A stretch of DNA of 64,000 nucleotides. It comes from Halalkalibacter oceani. GTDB taxonomy: Bacteria > Bacillota > Bacilli > Bacillales > Bacillaceae_D. Shown here in pieces: positions 61,944 through 64,000 of this stretch. A program made the translations under genes and the position numbers. Location: NCBI RefSeq assembly GCF_040544555.1, contig NZ_JBEPKD010000022.1, positions 1 through 64,000 of the forward strand. The letters are read 5' to 3'. How positions within the stretch are numbered: position 1 is the stretch's first letter; every line of letters starts with the position of its first letter. The notes below the pieces were generated by a model. The model had not been told where the DNA came from. It made no database searches and saw nothing but the letters and a program-made list of their open reading frames with translations.

Positions 61944-61972
61944 TTGGTTTTCTCCGTGAAACGGGTTACAAT
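61944..61972 (+). promoter_or_regulatory. Sigma-A promoter for brxB
   Basis: TTGGTT (61944-61949), a 17-bp spacer and TACAAT (61967-61972), 29 bases before the start codon. Confidence 0.6.
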
Positions 61973-62001
61973 AGGAGCAAAGAGTAGTGAGGTGAAGAAG
62001 G

Positions 62002-62427
62002 ATGGAATTTAACTTTTTAATGAATGATGTCGTAAAAGTCGCGCGTCAGGAAATGGACGCTGCCGGCTATGAGCAGCTCACGACTCCAGAGGAAGTCGAT
62101 GAAGTGCTTCAACAAAAAGGGACAACGCTTGTCATGGTCAACTCAGTTTGTGGCTGTGCCGGCGGTATTGCCCGTCCGGCTGCAGCTTATATGCAAAATT
62201 ATGAAACAAAGCCTGACCGTTTCGTGACGGTTTTCGCCGGGCAGGATAAAGACGCGACAGCAAGAGCGCGCGAATATTTCAAAGGCTATGCGCCATCATC
62301 GCCATCATTTGCGCTAATTAAGGACGGCGAAATCAAAACGATGGTGGAACGGTACGAAATTGAAGGCCATGAACCGATCCAGGTCGTTCAAAAGCTCGAA
62401 AAAGCATTCGACGAGTATTGCGGATAA
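62002..62427 (+). CDS. brxB: Bacilliredoxin BrxB (YqiW)
   Basis: 141 residues, thioredoxin-like fold (DUF1094/BrxA-BrxB family). The active site CGC lies in VNSVCGCAGGIARPAA (Cys51 and Cys53). It removes bacillithiol from mixed disulfides on proteins after oxidative stress. Segments VFAGQDKDATARAREYF, PSSPSFALIKDGEI and VERYEIEGHEP are typical. ATG 62002 follows GAGGTGAAGAAGG. Monocistronic, between a promoter and a terminator. Confidence 0.94.
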   Translation: MEFNFLMNDVVKVARQEMDAAGYEQLTTPEEVDEVLQQKGTTLVMVNSVCGCAGGIARPAAAYMQNYETKPDRFVTVFAGQDKDATARAREYFKGYAPSSPSFALIKDGEIKTMVERYEIEGHEPIQVVQKLEKAFDEYCG

Positions 62428-62435
62428 AACGTTCA

Positions 62436-62472
62436 AAGCCGGGGGCGATATGTTTCGCTCCCGGCTTTTTTA
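62436..62472 (+). terminator. Rho-independent terminator after brxB
   Basis: AAGCCGGG (62436-62443) pairs with CCCGGCTT, with a second inner GCGA/TCGC pairing, then TTTTT. Confidence 0.85.
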
Positions 62473-62496
62473 AGGATAATCGAGGAAAGACGCTCA

Positions 62497-62524
62497 TAAG
62501 AAACGCCGCTAGCGGCGTTTCTTA
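62497..62524. other. Perfect 28-bp palindrome
   Basis: TAAGAAACGCCGCT (62497-62510) is immediately followed by its exact reverse complement (62511-62524). As RNA it forms a stem with a 4-base loop, followed by an imperfect T-run (TTTC). It may back up the brxB terminator or bind a dimeric protein. Confidence 0.6.
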
Positions 62525-62553
62525 TTTCAAATGTCTGCATTTCACTTTGCGTA

Positions 62554-62583
62554 TTCACTCTTACTATCGAAGTATGCTATAAT
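62554..62583 (+). promoter_or_regulatory. Sigma-A promoter for the small unknown gene
   Basis: TTCACT (62554-62559), an 18-bp spacer and a perfect TATAAT (62578-62583). Confidence 0.55.
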
Positions 62584-62614
62584 AGCCCAGAGTTTGAAAA
62601 AGGAGTGTAGACGC

Positions 62615-62977
62615 ATGCTATCACTATATGATCAAATCCAGGTTTATTTAAACATGGAGGAAGAGATTTCGTTTAAGGAATTCAGCGATTATTACAAGCG
62701 CGTGCTTGATGAGCTTGGCCAAAACCATGAAACATTTGATGAGGAAGACGTATGGAAGCATTTATTTGTCGTCGAAAACGTCATGTCAAATGCGGAAGGT
62801 CGCGCAAAGCAGGGCAAAGGCGCAGAAGCGAAGAAATATGCGAAAATGGCGCAGCGTTTAGAGCTATGGGCGAAGAACTTTGGCGGCCGCCTGGCTGAAG
62901 CCGGCTATACGGAAGAGGATATTAACGAACGCTTCAATAAAATGTTTGAAGAAGATGCTCCCGTCAATCAATCGTAA
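62615..62977 (+). CDS. Unknown small helical protein
   Basis: 120 residues, soluble, predicted mostly alpha-helical, with a charged middle (AEGRAKQGKGAEAKKYAKMAQRLELWAKNFGGRL). No family recognised. ATG 62615 follows AAAGGAGTGTAG; extension upstream to 62531 would run through the promoter. Single gene, followed by a hairpin at 62982. Confidence 0.65.
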   Translation: MLSLYDQIQVYLNMEEEISFKEFSDYYKRVLDELGQNHETFDEEDVWKHLFVVENVMSNAEGRAKQGKGAEAKKYAKMAQRLELWAKNFGGRLAEAGYTEEDINERFNKMFEEDAPVNQS

Positions 62978-62981
62978 TTCT

Positions 62982-63023
62982 AGTAAGAAAGCAGCAAGAT
63001 GTTGACATCTGCTCTTTCTTACT
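62982..63023 (+). terminator. Hairpin behind the small unknown gene
   Basis: AGTAAGAAAG (62982-62991) pairs perfectly with CTTTCTTACT (63014-63023), with an inner AGCA-GATG/CATC-TGCT stem. There is no proper T-run. The 3' half overlaps the tRNA promoter. Confidence 0.5.
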
Positions 63024-63030
63024 TTATAAT
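63002..63030 (+). promoter_or_regulatory. Consensus promoter of tRNA-Arg
   Basis: Perfect TTGACA (63002-63007), a 17-bp spacer and perfect TATAAT (63025-63030). A start near 63037 gives a short leader before the tRNA at 63054. Confidence 0.85.
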
Positions 63031-63053
63031 AGAAGATGTTGCTTAGCTATTGT

Positions 63054-63128
63054 GCGCCTATGGTGAAAGGGATATCACACGAGATTCCGGTTCTCGCGTT
63101 GTAGGTTCGAGTCCTACTAGGCGTGCCA
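63054..63128 (+). tRNA. tRNA-Arg (anticodon CCG)
   Basis: A full cloverleaf: acceptor stem GCGCCTA (63054-63060) with TAGGCGT (first pair G-U), D stem GTGA/TCAC, anticodon stem CGAGA/TCTCG with loop TTCCGGT giving anticodon CCG for codon CGG, T stem GTAGG/CCTAC with loop TTCGAGT, discriminator G and encoded CCA. The T loop and 3' end are a common target of tyrosine integrases; an integrase gene follows. Confidence 0.95.
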
Positions 63129-63196
63129 AATGTACATATGACGAGGGTTTGACGGTCGTTTCAACGTGAGACTACCCGTTCAAAATCTTGTGGGAT

Positions 63197-63235
63197 AGAC
63201 GTCTTTTCTCAAATACGAGAGGAGGCGTCTTTTTT
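63197..63235 (+). terminator. Terminator hairpin containing the integrase ribosome binding site
   Basis: A 14-bp stem, AGACGTCTTTTCTC (63197-63210) with GAGAGGAGGCGTCT (63217-63230) including three G-U pairs, a 6-base loop, and six T (63230-63235). The right arm contains GGAGG (63221-63225), the Shine-Dalgarno of the integrase GTG at 63236. Confidence 0.75.
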
Positions 63236-64000
63236 GTGCGCAAAAACAGGCTAGAGCCACACGAAATTATGTCGATTAAAAGTTATGTCGGGTCTAAAAG
63301 CGTCCGTTTTGACGAGGCCCTAAACGATTTTTGTTCCGATCGAAGACGGATTGGGGTGCGCGAGAGTACGATTGACTACTATACTCGTTTTTTGACGATG
63401 TTTAGACGTTACATTATTCGCGAGAAGGACGAGATCATTCCGGTTGACGAAATCGACGTTCAATTACTGGATGGATTCGTTGAGTATTTGCGCGATGTTC
63501 GTCGGAATAGTACGGGTGGAATTAACGCAAAGATAAGAGCGATAAGAGCTTTCTTGTTCTTTTGTGAGGACGTGGGGTATATCTCGCATAATCCTGCGAA
63601 AGATTGGAAGCAAATTCGAGGCAAAGAGCCGGAAATTAACACGTTTACAGTAAGCCAGATTAACGCTCTTTTAAAGCAACCGGATAGGCGGAAATTAACG
63701 GGACTCCGCGATTATCTATTAATTTTATTTTTAATAGACACCGGGGCGAGAATAAGTGAAGCTCTCGGCGTAAAAGTGAGCGATGTTAAGTTTGAAGAAA
63801 GTCGTGTGTATTTGCGGAATACCAAAAGCAATTTGAATCGTTATGTTCCAATGTCTGATCGATTATCCGCAGAGTTAAGACAATTTATCCGTATACACGC
63901 AGGAATGAGTGAGTACGTCTTTTGTAATCTTCGCGGGGATCCAATAAGACGAGATAGTTTTCGACTTATTTTAAACGAGTTAGGAAAAAGGGCGGGAATC
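63236..64000 (+). CDS. Tyrosine recombinase/integrase, N-terminal part (cut by window edge)
   Basis: The frame is open from GTG 63236 to the window end (255 residues). N-terminal SAM-like DNA-binding domain (about 25-110; RESTIDYYTRFLTMFRRYI, ISHNPAKDWKQI) and the start of the catalytic domain, with catalytic Arg in DTGARISEALGVKVSDV and the conserved Lys region NTKSNLNRYVPM. The HxxR and Tyr motifs lie beyond the window. It begins 108 bases after tRNA-Arg, the usual arrangement of a prophage or genomic island integrase. Codon use (cga, ata) differs from the housekeeping genes. Confidence 0.88.
   Translation, partial: MRKNRLEPHEIMSIKSYVGSKSVRFDEALNDFCSDRRRIGVRESTIDYYTRFLTMFRRYIIREKDEIIPVDEIDVQLLDGFVEYLRDVRRNSTGGINAKIRAIRAFLFFCEDVGYISHNPAKDWKQIRGKEPEINTFTVSQINALLKQPDRRKLTGLRDYLLILFLIDTGARISEALGVKVSDVKFEESRVYLRNTKSNLNRYVPMSDRLSAELRQFIRIHAGMSEYVFCNLRGDPIRRDSFRLILNELGKRAGI

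Noticed and set aside
63129..63196. Possible second structured RNA after the tRNA
   Set aside because: Only an imperfect pairing (TTTGACGG with CCGTTCAAA) is seen; it is too short and irregular to call.

Overview
The window is a stretch of chromosome from a spore-forming, low-GC Bacillaceae bacterium. Gene order from yqhO through efp, spoIIIAA-AH, accBC, nusB, folD, xseAB, ispA, dxs, tlyA, argR, recN and spoIVB to spo0A follows the Bacillus subtilis chromosome, and cotJABC confirms endospore formation. A large structured RNA between ispA and dxs (OLE RNA, followed by its partner gene oapA) points to the alkaliphilic/extremophilic bacilli, of the Halalkalibacterium (Bacillus) halodurans type.

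Layout. 1-0.4 kb: the 3' end of an IS110-type transposase. 0.5-5.4 kb: yqhO, yqhP (minus strand), yqhR, aroQ, a Xaa-Pro peptidase, efp and yqhV. 5.5-10.7 kb: the eight-gene spoIIIA operon. 10.9-13.8 kb: an unknown acidic protein, accB, accC and an Asp23-family protein. 14-24.4 kb: nusB, folD, xseA, xseB, ispA, OLE RNA, oapA, dxs, tlyA, argR and recN. 24.5-26.8 kb: spoIVB and spo0A. 27.4-31.1 kb: an accessory TRAP transporter (minus strand) with a divergent cyclase-family hydrolase. 31.3-34.2 kb: a steA-like gene, a GT2 glycosyltransferase, a divergent MraY/WecA-like membrane protein and yqzF. 34.5-42.5 kb: the branched-chain keto-acid operon (bkdR, a sigma-54 promoter, bcd, lpdV, bkdAA, bkdAB, bkdB) without the ptb and buk genes found in B. 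subtilis. 43.1-43.7 kb: nested repeats. 44-59.3 kb: a 12-gene catabolic cluster (LacI regulator, TRAP transporter, flavoprotein, two MaoC-like proteins, crotonase, CoA-transferase, acyl-CoA dehydrogenase, iron alcohol dehydrogenase, EtfBA, FadF-like membrane iron-sulfur protein). 59.3-63 kb: a zinc-binding lipoprotein with a likely Zur box, cotJABC, brxB and a small unknown gene. 63.05 kb to the end: tRNA-Arg(CCG) followed by a tyrosine recombinase that runs off the window, probably the edge of an integrated island.

How the parts work together. The housekeeping half combines sporulation (the SpoIIIA channel, SpoIVB signalling, Spo0A), fatty-acid initiation (AccBC) and isoprenoid synthesis (IspA, Dxs), with OLE RNA/OapA embedded in the isoprenoid block behind its own consensus-like promoter. 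The accessory half looks like organic-acid catabolism. The 44-59 kb cluster should import an acid by TRAP, activate it with a CoA-transferase, oxidise and hydrate the acyl-CoA, and pass electrons through EtfAB and the FadF-like protein to quinone. Five near-identical 16-bp palindromes in this cluster indicate shared control by the local LacI protein, by CcpA, or by both.

The most notable items are the OLE RNA/OapA locus; the uncharacterised TRAP/beta-oxidation-like regulon; and a small non-autonomous transposable element (three copies of 119-175 bp with imperfect terminal repeats and 8-bp target duplications, plus a fragment). Two copies of this element sit inside another palindromic repeat, and one lies directly upstream of the cotJA ribosome binding site.
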